Below are positions 7,415 through 16,130 of a stretch of DNA of 64,000 nucleotides, in pieces. Below the pieces are notes generated by a model. The model saw only the letters and a list, made by a program, of their open reading frames with translations. It was not told the DNA's origin and did no database searches. This DNA comes from Polaribacter sp. Hel_I_88 (GTDB lineage Bacteria; Bacteroidota; Bacteroidia; Flavobacteriales; Flavobacteriaceae): contig NZ_JHZZ01000001.1 of assembly GCF_000687935.1 (NCBI RefSeq), forward strand, positions 496,001 to 560,000, read 5' to 3'. The translations under genes and the position numbers were made by a program. Positions within the stretch are counted from its first letter, which is position 1; every line of letters starts with the position of its first letter.

Positions 7415-9792
7415 CTTTTAGACTTCAACACCAACACATTTTCACTTCTTTTTATTTGAACCTGATTTAGTTTCATGTCTACAAATTCACCATTTACGAA
7501 CTTTTGAGCTTGATCTTTATAATGAGGACTAAAAACATTGCCTGATTGTCCTGTTGGTACAATACCCAAACTATTTCCTATATCAGAAAAATCTATGACT
7601 CTTCTTGTAGATGGCCCAGCAGTAATTTTATAAACTCCTGTGCTATCTAATTTAAAAATTTGATTGTTGATGACTTCATTTCCACCAACAGTTTCAAAAG
7701 GCCCAACATTAAATATTGTACGCAAAACACCACCAGCTTTTCCAATAGCATGTTCATGTTCTACAGAAATTACTCTTTTCCAAAACCAATCATCCACATT
7801 TTTACCTAATTGATTTTCTAAAAACTCAAAACTACTTTTAAAAGAATTGGTTATAATTTCTTCTCTGTTTTCAACGTTTTCTAACGTAGAAACATCATCC
7901 CACCAAACAGAATTTGCTCTATTAATTTGAATTGGCAATGCTTGATCTTGCAATTGAGAGTTGATAAACAAATCAAAACTATTTCCTAATTCATCTTTAT
8001 AGGTATTTGCCAAAACTTCATATAAAAAACGATTGTAAATTGTTGGAGCAACTGCCTCTTTCATATAGTTTCCATCCCATTTTTGTAAAATAGCAATCGC
8101 TTTTTTCTGTGAAACATTTAAATCAGATTCATTGATATTTTCAATTAAATCCGCAGCAATTTCAGAAACTGTAGATGATTTTACATCAAACATCATTTTT
8201 GCAACATCTTCTTTTGTAAAATCGTTTTTAGCCTCTAATAATTGCGTAATTCTTTTGGCTCTATCTTGTGGTTGATAATATCCAGGATACAATTTTCCTC
8301 TCACAGAATCTGGCTGATTATTTGCTGAATACACATAATTCCAACTTGGATTTATGGCTTGTGGATTTTCTTCGAAAGGTAAAAATTCAGTGATTTCATC
8401 TTTACCAGAAGCACCATCTAAATAGGTTTTAGAGGACACACTATCTCTTAATTGATACAATTTCGCAGAAGCAAACCAAGCCACATTCCCTTTTGCATCA
8501 CCATACATTACATTTAAACCTGGAGCATGAATTTTAGCAACAGCATCTTTAAAATTGGTTAACGATTTTGCGTGAGACATTTCATAAGAAACATCTAATT
8601 GCTCGTTTTTAAGCTGCGTATACATCCAATTCATGGCAATGGGTCTGTCATCTTCTAAATGAGCAATAATGCCATTCATAATTGGCCCATGTTTTGAAAC
8701 TTGCACTTGAAAAGTAGTATCTTTTTGGTCTTTTACGCTGATGGTTTTATCAATAATTGTATAATCTTTAAACCCATCTACAGTTTTATACTGATTGGAA
8801 TTTTTAGAATTATTTTCTTCGATATAAAAATTTAAATCGTCGTTTGCCAACATTGTTAAACCATAGGCATACTCAGTATTATGCCCTAATAATGGAAAAG
8901 GCATCAATGCAATATTGAATCCATAAATTTCAAAATCGGGTGTTTTTATATGATTTTGATACCAAACAGAAGGTTGAGAAAACCCAATATGAGGATCGTT
9001 TGCAAAAATTACTTTCCCCTTTGCAGTTTTTTCTGGCGCAATTACCCAAGAGTTACTCCCAATAAACGTTGAAACAGGTAATTGATCCATCAACTTGCTA
9101 ACAGCAGCAGACATTTGCCCTTTAATTTCTTTAGTTTCGTATTTGTTGATTGTTAAATCTCCAAAATCTGTAGTCATCACCTCATTAAAATAAGCATCTC
9201 CTAATTTCTCTTTTATTTCTGTTAAAAAAGGATCTGTTTTATGGGCGACTGCAAAGCTAAAAGCCATATAACCAAATACATTATATACGTCTTTTATGGT
9301 GTAATTTTCTTTTTCTACGCCTACTAAAGAAAATTCTAAAGGCGTTTTTCCATCATTTATATATTGATTAATTCCATCTAAATACGATTGCGTTAACATA
9401 TAAGCTTCAGAGTTTTTATCCAAATTAGCAATTGTTTTTTCAGCAGCTTCTTCAATTCCTAAACCTGCAAAAAACACATCTGTAGCAAGCAAATCTTTGC
9501 CAAACATTTCAGACAATCTACCTGAAGCAATTCTTCTAATCAATTCCATTTGCCACAATCTATCTTGAGCATGCACATAGCCCAAAGCTACATAAGCATC
9601 TTTTTGGTTTTGTGCATTGATGTGAGGAACCCCAATTTCATCAAAATAAACAGTTACTTCTTCAGATAAATTTTTGATTTCTAATTCTCCATCATATTTT
9701 GGATGATAAGTCATGGAATACAACCAAACTCCAACAACCACAAGAACAATTACTAAAACTAAAAACTTTAAGGCTTTTTTGATAAATTTCAT
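7411..9792 (-). CDS. Penicillin acylase family protein (Ntn hydrolase)
   Basis: A 793-residue precursor of the N-terminal-nucleophile hydrolase superfamily. Membrane anchor or signal at residues ~8-24; alpha-chain motif GYVHAQDRLWQMELIRR (71-87); autocatalytic cleavage is expected before Ser246 in FIGSNSWVIAPEK, which would become the beta-chain N-terminal nucleophile; FANDPHIGF follows shortly. Family members cleave amide bonds of penicillin G, glutaryl-cephalosporins or acyl-homoserine lactones, so quorum-signal or aminolipid hydrolysis is possible but not shown. Likely exported to the periplasm. It overlaps the small gene at 7169-7414 by 4 bp on the opposite strand and diverges from the DegT gene. 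Confidence 0.93.
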   Translation of the reverse strand: MKFIKKALKFLVLVIVLVVVGVWLYSMTYHPKYDGELEIKNLSEEVTVYFDEIGVPHINAQNQKDAYVALGYVHAQDRLWQMELIRRIASGRLSEMFGKDLLATDVFFAGLGIEEAAEKTIANLDKNSEAYMLTQSYLDGINQYINDGKTPLEFSLVGVEKENYTIKDVYNVFGYMAFSFAVAHKTDPFLTEIKEKLGDAYFNEVMTTDFGDLTINKYETKEIKGQMSAAVSKLMDQLPVSTFIGSNSWVIAPEKTAKGKVIFANDPHIGFSQPSVWYQNHIKTPDFEIYGFNIALMPFPLLGHNTEYAYGLTMLANDDLNFYIEENNSKNSNQYKTVDGFKDYTIIDKTISVKDQKDTTFQVQVSKHGPIMNGIIAHLEDDRPIAMNWMYTQLKNEQLDVSYEMSHAKSLTNFKDAVAKIHAPGLNVMYGDAKGNVAWFASAKLYQLRDSVSSKTYLDGASGKDEITEFLPFEENPQAINPSWNYVYSANNQPDSVRGKLYPGYYQPQDRAKRITQLLEAKNDFTKEDVAKMMFDVKSSTVSEIAADLIENINESDLNVSQKKAIAILQKWDGNYMKEAVAPTIYNRFLYEVLANTYKDELGNSFDLFINSQLQDQALPIQINRANSVWWDDVSTLENVENREEIITNSFKSSFEFLENQLGKNVDDWFWKRVISVEHEHAIGKAGGVLRTIFNVGPFETVGGNEVINNQIFKLDSTGVYKITAGPSTRRVIDFSDIGNSLGIVPTGQSGNVFSPHYKDQAQKFVNGEFVDMKLNQVQIKRSENVLVLKSKS

Positions 9793-9834
9793 TTGAAAAT
9801 TTTTGATGAGGCCAAAGATAAAATATTTATGTTG

Positions 9835-9842
9835 TATTTTTG
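9835..9842 (+). promoter_or_regulatory. Candidate -7 element of the degT-galE promoter
   Basis: TATTTTTG at 9835-9842 matches TAnnTTTG and ends 22 bp before the DegT-family start codon. TTTG at 9802-9805 is too far (29-bp spacer) to be a convincing -33. Confidence 0.5.
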
Positions 9843-9864
9843 ATGTTTAACAATTTCATCATTT

Positions 9865-11028
9865 ATGAAAAAAATTCAAATGGTTGACTTACAAAGTCAA
9901 TATCAACAAATAAAAGAAACAGTAGATGCTTCCATTCAAGAAGTATTAAACACATCCTCTTACATTAATGGACCTTTGGTGCATGAATTTCAAAAAGATT
10001 TGGAAGATTATTTAGGAGTAAAACACGTAATTCCTTGTGCAAATGGAACTGACGCTTTGCAAATTGCAATGATGGGTTTAGGTTTAGAGCAAGGAGATGA
10101 AGTAATTACAGCCGATTTTACATTTGCAGCAACTGTAGAAGTGATTGCGCTATTAAAATTAACACCAGTTTTAGTTGATGTTGAAGCTGATACTTTTAAC
10201 ATTAATATTGAAGCGCTTAAAAAGGCAATTACTTCAAAAACAAAAGCCATTGTACCTGTTCATTTATTTGGACAAGTAGCCAATATGGATGCAGTTATGG
10301 AAATTGCCAAAGAACATAATTTGTTTGTAATTGAAGATAATGCACAAGCAATTGGTGCCAATTATACGTTTAAAGATGGTACACAAAAAAAGGCTGGAAC
10401 TATTGGAAATGTAGGAACAACTTCATTTTTCCCTTCTAAAAACTTAGGGTGTTATGGAGATGGAGGCGCTATTTTTACCAATGACGATGACCTTGCACAT
10501 ACTTTAAGAGGTATTGTAAATCATGGCATGTACGAACGTTATTATCATGATGTTGTGGGTGTAAATTCTAGATTAGACTCTATTCAAGCTGGAGTTTTAA
10601 AAGCAAAATTGCCGAATTTAAACGATTATTGTAATTCAAGAAGAAATGCAGCTCGTTTTTATAATAATGCTTTTGCAAACAACCCAAACATTATAACTCC
10701 AACTGCAAAATCTAACAAAACAGCAAATTGTAATCAAATTTGTGATGTTTGTGATTGCCACGTTTTTCATCAATATACATTACAAATTACCAATGGAAAA
10801 AGAGATGAATTACATAAACATTTGTTAACGAAAGATATTCCAAATGCTATTTATTATCCTGTAGCTTTGCATTCACAAAAAGCTTACAAAGATGAAAGGT
10901 ATAATGAAAGCGATTTCCCTGTAACCAATGAATTGGTAAAAACAGTAATTTCTTTACCTATGCACACAGAATTAGAGAAAGATCAATTGACGTTTATTAC
11001 TGAAACCATCATCAATTTTTTAAAATAA
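9865..11028 (+). CDS. DegT/DnrJ/EryC1/StrS-family PLP aminotransferase
   Basis: A 387-residue sugar aminotransferase of the type used for amino-sugar synthesis in surface polysaccharides. PLP-binding lysine is Lys192 in FFPSKNLGCYGDGG; DNAQAIGA (158-165) holds the cofactor-ring aspartate. An unusual cysteine cluster, C289-x3-C293-x2-C296-x-C298, lies just before the conserved HVFHQYTL segment and could bind a metal. galE follows 24 bp downstream, so the pair probably supplies UDP-amino sugars. Substrate is not determinable from sequence. Confidence 0.92.
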   Translation: MKKIQMVDLQSQYQQIKETVDASIQEVLNTSSYINGPLVHEFQKDLEDYLGVKHVIPCANGTDALQIAMMGLGLEQGDEVITADFTFAATVEVIALLKLTPVLVDVEADTFNINIEALKKAITSKTKAIVPVHLFGQVANMDAVMEIAKEHNLFVIEDNAQAIGANYTFKDGTQKKAGTIGNVGTTSFFPSKNLGCYGDGGAIFTNDDDLAHTLRGIVNHGMYERYYHDVVGVNSRLDSIQAGVLKAKLPNLNDYCNSRRNAARFYNNAFANNPNIITPTAKSNKTANCNQICDVCDCHVFHQYTLQITNGKRDELHKHLLTKDIPNAIYYPVALHSQKAYKDERYNESDFPVTNELVKTVISLPMHTELEKDQLTFITETIINFLK

Positions 11029-11052
11029 ATAACCCCAAATAACAAACAACCA

Positions 11053-12066
11053 ATGAAGAAAATTTTAGTAACAGGAGGCCTTGGTTTTATAGGTTCTCAC
11101 ACAGTAGTTGAATTGCAAAACGAAGGTTTTGAAGTTGTAATTATAGATGATTTATCAAACACAACACTATCAGTTTTAGATAGTATTACAGAAATTACAG
11201 GCATTAAACCAACGTTTCATAAAGCTGATGTAAGAAATAAAAGCGAAATAAAAGCCGTTTTTGATGCGCATAAAATTGATGGAATTATTCATTTTGCTGC
11301 GTTTAAAGCTGTTGGAGAAAGCATTGCAAAACCTTTAGATTATTATGAAAATAATTTAAGCTCACTAATTTATATTTTACAAGAAGTTAGAGATCGTAAA
11401 TTAGATAATTTTATATTTTCTTCTTCTGCAACTGTTTATGGAGAACCAGATTCATCACCAATTACAGAAAATGCTCCTGTAAAAAAGGCAGAATCTGTGT
11501 ATGGAAATACTAAAAAAATTGGTGAAGAAATTATAAAAGATAGTAGTAAAGCTTATGGAATTAATGCAATTGCTTTGCGTTATTTTAACCCTATTGGCGC
11601 TCACCCAAGTGCAAAAATTGGTGAATTACCATTAGGAGTTCCTGCAAACTTAATTCCTTTTGTTACACAAACTGCAGCAGGAATTAGAAAAGAATTATCT
11701 GTTTTTGGTGATGATTACCCAACTGAAGATGGAACTGCAATTCGCGATTATATTCATGTTGTAGATTTAGCAAAAGCTCATATTGCAGCTTTAAAAAGGC
11801 TTATCAACAAAAACAATAAAAATACTTTTGAGTTTTTTAATATTGGAACTGGAAAAGGAACCTCTGTATTAGAAGTGATAAAAGCATTTGAAAAAGTTAA
11901 CAATTTAAAGTTGAATTATAAAATTGTTGACAGAAGACAAGGTGATGTAATGACTTGTTATGCAGATACAGCACACGCAAATAAAGAGTTGAACTGGAAA
12001 ACAGAAATTAGCTTAGAAGAAGCTTTACGTTCTGCTTGGAAATGGCAACAGAAACAATCTGCTTAA
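11053..12066 (+). CDS. galE: UDP-glucose 4-epimerase GalE
   Basis: A 337-residue extended short-chain dehydrogenase/reductase. NAD-binding GGLGFIGSHT (residues 8-17), catalytic Ser in SSSATVYGEP (123-132) and YxxxK as Y150-GNT-K154. Sequence blocks RYFNPIGAHPS, DGTAIRDYIHVVDLAKAH and the C-terminal RRQGDVMTCYAD are diagnostic of GalE. It interconverts UDP-glucose and UDP-galactose (or the N-acetyl forms). It is downstream of a sugar aminotransferase and followed by a strong bidirectional terminator. Confidence 0.95.
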   Translation: MKKILVTGGLGFIGSHTVVELQNEGFEVVIIDDLSNTTLSVLDSITEITGIKPTFHKADVRNKSEIKAVFDAHKIDGIIHFAAFKAVGESIAKPLDYYENNLSSLIYILQEVRDRKLDNFIFSSSATVYGEPDSSPITENAPVKKAESVYGNTKKIGEEIIKDSSKAYGINAIALRYFNPIGAHPSAKIGELPLGVPANLIPFVTQTAAGIRKELSVFGDDYPTEDGTAIRDYIHVVDLAKAHIAALKRLINKNNKNTFEFFNIGTGKGTSVLEVIKAFEKVNNLKLNYKIVDRRQGDVMTCYADTAHANKELNWKTEISLEEALRSAWKWQQKQSA

Positions 12067-12083
12067 GATTAAAATTAACCATT

Positions 12084-12121
12084 AAAAAAGCTTCATAAAT
12101 GTAATTTTATGAAGCTTTTTT
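12084..12121. terminator. Bidirectional intrinsic terminator after galE
   Basis: A perfect 16-bp stem (12084-12099 with 12106-12121) around a 6-nt loop; the arms begin with six A and end with six T, so it can terminate galE on the plus strand and the DUF2911 gene from the minus strand. Confidence 0.9.
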
Positions 12122-12140
12122 AATTTTACGAAACTTTAAT

Positions 12141-12683
12141 TTATCCTTTCACTGGCACTGAAACTATCGTGTTTCCCCAACCTAAATGCATAGTCGCATC
12201 TTCTTCTTCACCATCAAAAATAATAGAAAATGCTTCAATTGAGTCTTTAGATTTAGAAACTTTTCCAGAAACTCTTACAACATCTTCTTCCTTATCATAA
12301 AAATAAGAACCCCAAACATTTTTTTGGTTGCTTAAAATAAACGTCCAATCTGCATCTGTTGGAATTGTAAATAAAGTGTACGTTCCTGCTTTTACTGCTT
12401 TGTCTCCAAAAGTTACATCTTTATAAAAGGTAATTTCAGCAGCTTCATTTGCACCTGTTCTCCAAACTTTATCATTTGGCGCTAACTTATCTAGCGTTCT
12501 TCCTTTTAATTGCGGTCTACTATACACAACTTTTACAAGTTTGTCAGCATTTCTCCAATTTACTGGGTAAGATGCAGCATCCATAGGACTTTTATCCATT
12601 GGTGCCCATTCTTGAGCATTTGCATTTGTAGTGGAAATCAAAGCAATTGTAAAAATTGCAATTGATAAGATAGCGTTTTTCAT
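12141..12683 (-). CDS. DUF2911 secreted protein
   Basis: A 180-residue protein with a Sec signal peptide (about residues 1-23, ending NANAQ) and a DUF2911 domain: SYPVNWRNADKLVKVVYSRPQLKGR and the block KVWRTGANEAAEITFYKDV, followed by GTYTLFTIP. The function of DUF2911 is unknown; members are exported and common in Bacteroidota. It is a single gene facing the galE terminator. Confidence 0.85.
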   Translation of the reverse strand: MKNAILSIAIFTIALISTTNANAQEWAPMDKSPMDAASYPVNWRNADKLVKVVYSRPQLKGRTLDKLAPNDKVWRTGANEAAEITFYKDVTFGDKAVKAGTYTLFTIPTDADWTFILSNQKNVWGSYFYDKEEDVVRVSGKVSKSKDSIEAFSIIFDGEEEDATMHLGWGNTIVSVPVKG

Positions 12684-12772
12684 ATGATTTACTATTTAAA
12701 TTTATTATGGATTATTAAGATTTCAAATTTATAAAACGTTAATTTCAAGATTCTTAATCTTCTGTTAAGATT

Positions 12773-12889
12773 TTAATGACAACCACAATCTGTACCACAT
12801 TTGCTTTTTTTCTTAGCAGGAAAAAAATATTTCTTCACTAAAAAAGCGATTGCTACAAAAAGTAATATATATACAATAATTTCTTGCAT
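12773..12889 (-). CDS. FeoB-associated cysteine-rich mini-protein
   Basis: A 38-residue protein (starts MQEIIVYILL) with one membrane helix (about residues 4-18) and a basic then cysteine-rich tail KKKSKCGTDCGCH (Cys at 31, 35, 37; C-terminal His). Start ATG 12889 shares its A with the last base of the feoB stop codon (TAATG), the classical sign of translational coupling. The longer open frame to 12967 runs inside feoB and is rejected. Similar small Cys-rich membrane peptides follow feoB in many bacteria and are thought to assist ferrous iron transport. Confidence 0.8.
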   Translation of the reverse strand: MQEIIVYILLFVAIAFLVKKYFFPAKKKSKCGTDCGCH

Positions 12890-14997
12890 TAACTTAAAAT
12901 TTGATAGGTTAAAAAAGAGGCTAAATAAGCCAATAACCCCATACCAAACAATTGAATTAAAGGCCATTTCCAGCTTTTAGTTTCGCGTTTTACGATGGCC
13001 AAAGTTGCCATACATTGCATCGCAAAAGCATAAAAGACCATTAACGACATACCCACAGGAAAATTAAACAATTTTCCTCCTGAATCATTTACTTCTGCTG
13101 CCATTTTTTGTTTGATGGTTGTTGTGTTTTCATCATCTGCTTCTACACTATAAATAGTTGCTAAAGTACCTACAAAAACTTCACGAGCTGCAAAAGAGGT
13201 TATCAAAGCAATGCCTATTTTCCAATCATATCCTAAAGGTTTTATTGCTGGCTCTATAGATTTTCCCATAATGCCAATATAAGAATTCTCTAATTTTGCT
13301 GAGGCTATTTTTTGTTCTAACTCATCATCACTTAAATTTTGATTTACAACATTTTCTGCAACATTTTGCGCTGCATTTTTATAACTATCACCACCATTTG
13401 ATGCTAAAAACCATAACACAATAGAAAGTGCTAAAATAATTTTACCAGCTCCAAAAACAAAAGCTTTTGTTTTTTCGACTACTTCATAAAATACATTTTT
13501 AAAAGATGGCAATTTGTAATTTGGCATTTCAATAACAAATAAAGATCTCGATTTTATTTGTAAAGTTTTGTGTAAAATATAAGCTGCTAAAATTGCGCTT
13601 ACAAAACCTAAAGCATATAATAATAGTAAGACTAAGCCTTGTAAATTTAAAAATCCTAAAACCTTTTTATCTGGAATTACCAACGCAATTAAGATGGCAT
13701 ACACAGGTAAACGTGCAGAACAGGTTGTAAATGGTGTAACTAAAATGGTTATTAAACGCTCTTTCCAACTTGAAATAGTTCTTGTAGCCATAATTGCAGG
13801 AATTGCACACGCTGTTCCAGAAATTAACGGAATAATACTTTTACCATTCATTCCAAAACGTCGCATAATTTTATCCATTAAAAAAACAACACGACTCATG
13901 TAGCCTGTTTCCTCTAAAATAGCAATGAATAAAAATAAAATAGCAATTTGTGGGATAAAAATAACAACCCCTCCAATTCCAGGAATAATACCTTCCGTTA
14001 ATAAATCTGTAAAAACACCAGCTGGTAAATTACTTTTTGCAAAATCTGATAATTGTGCAAAAGTACCGTCTATAAAATCCATAGGAACTGATGCAATATC
14101 AAAAATTGATTGAAAAATTAAAAGTAAAATCAGAAAGAAAAATAGATACCCAAAAATTTTATGTGTAAAAACTCTATCTAACCTGCCTCTTAAATCTTTG
14201 GCTTTTGTTTTATCAATTATATAGGTTTTCTTTAAAATTTTGTTGATTTCTTGATAACGAAAAATGGTTTCTTTATGCTGATATTTTTTTAATTTAGAAG
14301 TATCTTCTTTAAAAGCTAATAATGCTGCTTTTTCTTTTTGAGTAATGGTTTCTGGAAAATTATTTTGAGTAACCATTAACCATAATTCATACAGCGAATA
14401 ATTAGGACTAATTTCTTTTAATTTATCAAAATAATCTGGATCTACTTTAGAATTTATGCCACATAAAGGTGATGCTTTTGCAGCAACATGACAACGAATA
14501 ATCGCAGCTTTTACCTCATTTATACCTTCGTTTTTTCTTGCACTGATTAAAACAACTTCTGTATTTAATTCTTTTTTTAAAAGCGATAAATCAATAGAAA
14601 TTCCTTTTTTATCCATTTGATCAACCATATTGATGGCCAAAACTGTTGGAATTTCTAAATCTTTAATTTGAGAAAATAAAAGTAAATTACGTTTTAAATT
14701 CTCTACATCAGCAACCACTAAAATTACATCTGGTGATGCTTTAATATCTTTATTTAACAAGGTTTTTAAAACAATACTTTCATCAATAGAAGTTGGATTG
14801 ATACTGTAAGTTCCTGGTAAATCTGTAATAATTGCATTTTGAGTTGGCGATAATTTACAAACTCCTAATTTCTTATCAACAGTAATTCCTGGGTAATTAC
14901 CCACTTTTTGGTTTAAACCTGTAAGTTGATTAAAGAGTGATGTTTTACCTGTATTTGGGTTCCCAATTAAAGCAACTTTTATATCGTTATTAGCCAT
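12889..14997 (-). CDS. feoB: Ferrous iron transporter FeoB
   Basis: A 702-residue Fe2+ transport protein. Cytoplasmic G domain with P-loop GNPNTGKTS (residues 12-20), GNYPGITVDKK switch region, DLPGTYS (G3) and NMVD (G4), a helical GDI-like spacer, then the membrane domain with two Gate motifs (VFLMDKIMRRFGMNGKSIIP region and TSFAAREVFVGTLATIYS). Slightly shorter than gammaproteobacterial FeoB but normal for Bacteroidota. It starts immediately after the feoA stop codon and is followed by a coupled Cys-rich mini-protein, giving a feoA-feoB-x operon under an apparent iron-type operator. Confidence 0.97.
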   Translation of the reverse strand: MANNDIKVALIGNPNTGKTSLFNQLTGLNQKVGNYPGITVDKKLGVCKLSPTQNAIITDLPGTYSINPTSIDESIVLKTLLNKDIKASPDVILVVADVENLKRNLLLFSQIKDLEIPTVLAINMVDQMDKKGISIDLSLLKKELNTEVVLISARKNEGINEVKAAIIRCHVAAKASPLCGINSKVDPDYFDKLKEISPNYSLYELWLMVTQNNFPETITQKEKAALLAFKEDTSKLKKYQHKETIFRYQEINKILKKTYIIDKTKAKDLRGRLDRVFTHKIFGYLFFFLILLLIFQSIFDIASVPMDFIDGTFAQLSDFAKSNLPAGVFTDLLTEGIIPGIGGVVIFIPQIAILFLFIAILEETGYMSRVVFLMDKIMRRFGMNGKSIIPLISGTACAIPAIMATRTISSWKERLITILVTPFTTCSARLPVYAILIALVIPDKKVLGFLNLQGLVLLLLYALGFVSAILAAYILHKTLQIKSRSLFVIEMPNYKLPSFKNVFYEVVEKTKAFVFGAGKIILALSIVLWFLASNGGDSYKNAAQNVAENVVNQNLSDDELEQKIASAKLENSYIGIMGKSIEPAIKPLGYDWKIGIALITSFAAREVFVGTLATIYSVEADDENTTTIKQKMAAEVNDSGGKLFNFPVGMSLMVFYAFAMQCMATLAIVKRETKSWKWPLIQLFGMGLLAYLASFLTYQILS

Positions 14998-15249
14998 TTA
15001 CAAACTTGCTTTTAAGATTTTAATTAACGAAGCTGTCTCTTTTCTGATCGCTAAATGACTCCCATTAACACAAATATATAAAGGGTCTTTTAAAGGTGCA
15101 ATTTGTACCAACTGCACTTCAGCTCCAGGCAAACAGCCCATTTCTAATAATTTTAAGGGAATAAAATCTAACGATTCTTCAGAAATATATCCTATTTCTC
15201 CAATGTATAATGTTGCTATTGTGCTCAAAGATTCTAATTTGGTGAGCAA
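14998..15249 (-). CDS. feoA: FeoA family protein
   Basis: A small SH3-like FeoA protein: IPLKLLEMGCLPGAEVQLVQIAP and PLYICVNGSHLAIRKETA are the conserved core. The longest frame starts at TTG 15249, but that codon lies inside a perfect Bacteroidota -7 element (15254-15247), so transcription would begin downstream of it. The in-frame TTG at 15228 (STIATLYIGEIGYISEE) is therefore the more likely start, giving 76 residues, which is also nearer the family length. No ATG is available. feoB follows with no spacing. FeoA binds FeoB and is required for efficient Fe2+ uptake. Confidence 0.92.
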   Translation of the reverse strand: MLTKLESLSTIATLYIGEIGYISEESLDFIPLKLLEMGCLPGAEVQLVQIAPLKDPLYICVNGSHLAIRKETASLIKILKASL

Positions 15250-15278
15250 AGATAATCATTTAGAATCATTCTAAACAA
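15247..15278 (-). promoter_or_regulatory. feoAB promoter (TTG-N21-TATCTTTG)
   Basis: On the minus strand TTG at 15278-15276, a 21-bp spacer, and TATCTTTG at 15254-15247 match the Bacteroidota consensus. The promoter overlaps the stop codon region of the upstream sco gene (stop 15282-15280). Confidence 0.75.
15259..15275. promoter_or_regulatory. 17-bp perfect palindrome in the feoA promoter spacer, candidate iron-responsive operator
   Basis: TTTAGAATCATTCTAAA is an 8+1+8 perfect inverted repeat lying entirely between the -33 and -7 elements of feoA. Its position in front of an Fe2+ uptake operon suggests a Fur- or DtxR/MntR-type repressor site; the regulator itself is not in the window. Confidence 0.75.
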
Positions 15279-15279
15279 G

Positions 15280-15960
15280 TTATTTTCTGGTATATTCTTC
15301 TTTTAACAAAGCCACGTCTTTTTTTAACTTTTCCATGTCTTCTTTTTCGGTTCCATCATAATACCCACGAATGCGTTTTTCTTTATCAACTAAAATAAAT
15401 TGCTCTGTGTGTATAAAATCGTCCTCACCTCCATCACCTTCTTCAATCACAGCAAAATAACTTTTTCTTGCTAGCTCATAAATGTGTTTTTTATCACCAG
15501 TTGTTACATTCCATTTACCATCAATTACCCCTTTATTATCAGCATATTCCCTTAACACAGCAACACTATCAATTGTGGGCGTTACAGAATGTGATAAAAA
15601 CATAATATCATCATCATTTTTATAAAACTCTTGCAATTCGCTCATATTATAAGCCATCATAATACAGATGTTTGTGCATCGTGTAAAAAAGAAATCAGCT
15701 ACGTAAATTTTATTTTCGTAGTTTTTATTGGTTACAATTTCTCCATTTTGGTTGATTAATTCGAAATCTTTAATCGTATGATTTTTAGTAACGTGCCTTA
15801 AATCCGTATCTACTAATTGAGGATTTACATCATTAGGATTGTAAATTTTTAATCTTTTATCAACCTTTACCAAATGATAAAAAACAGGAATAGAAATTGC
15901 CGAAAAAACAACTAAAAAGATAAGTGTTGCTTTACTTTTTTTAAAAAATTTTAAATCCAT
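15280..15960 (-). CDS. SCO1/SenC family copper chaperone/thioredoxin-like protein
   Basis: A 226-residue membrane-anchored protein: helix at about residues 12-30, then a thioredoxin-like domain with the copper-binding CxxxC (C95 and C99 in FTRCTNIC) and distal His184 in DDFIHTEQFILVD. These three residues are the Cu ligands of Sco proteins, which load the CuA site of cytochrome c oxidase subunit II or act as thiol reductases. It lies upstream of feoA in the same direction, but feoA has its own promoter, so co-regulation by iron is not implied. Confidence 0.93.
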   Translation of the reverse strand: MDLKFFKKSKATLIFLVVFSAISIPVFYHLVKVDKRLKIYNPNDVNPQLVDTDLRHVTKNHTIKDFELINQNGEIVTNKNYENKIYVADFFFTRCTNICIMMAYNMSELQEFYKNDDDIMFLSHSVTPTIDSVAVLREYADNKGVIDGKWNVTTGDKKHIYELARKSYFAVIEEGDGGEDDFIHTEQFILVDKEKRIRGYYDGTEKEDMEKLKKDVALLKEEYTRK

Positions 15961-16092
15961 TAAAAAGATATTTTTGCAAATTTACGGCTTATAAAAATGG
16001 TAAAGAAATTGCGGAATCTAAAAAACATCTAAAATGTATGTTAAAATAAAAAGCTAGCTTTAATAGTTCTTTTTATACTCTCTATAAAAACG

Positions 16093-16100
16093 TACATTTG
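16093..16100 (+). promoter_or_regulatory. Candidate -7 element of the rseP promoter
   Basis: TACATTTG matches TAnnTTTG, 30 bp before the rseP ATG. No TTG element at the expected upstream distance. Confidence 0.5.
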
Positions 16101-16130
16101 TGCGTTTTAAAAATTAAGATTTAACGCTGA

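Noticed and set aside
12773..12967. 64-residue version of the FeoB-associated protein
   Set aside because: The extra N-terminus is read from the feoB coding region; the ATG overlapping the feoB stop (TAATG) is the natural start.
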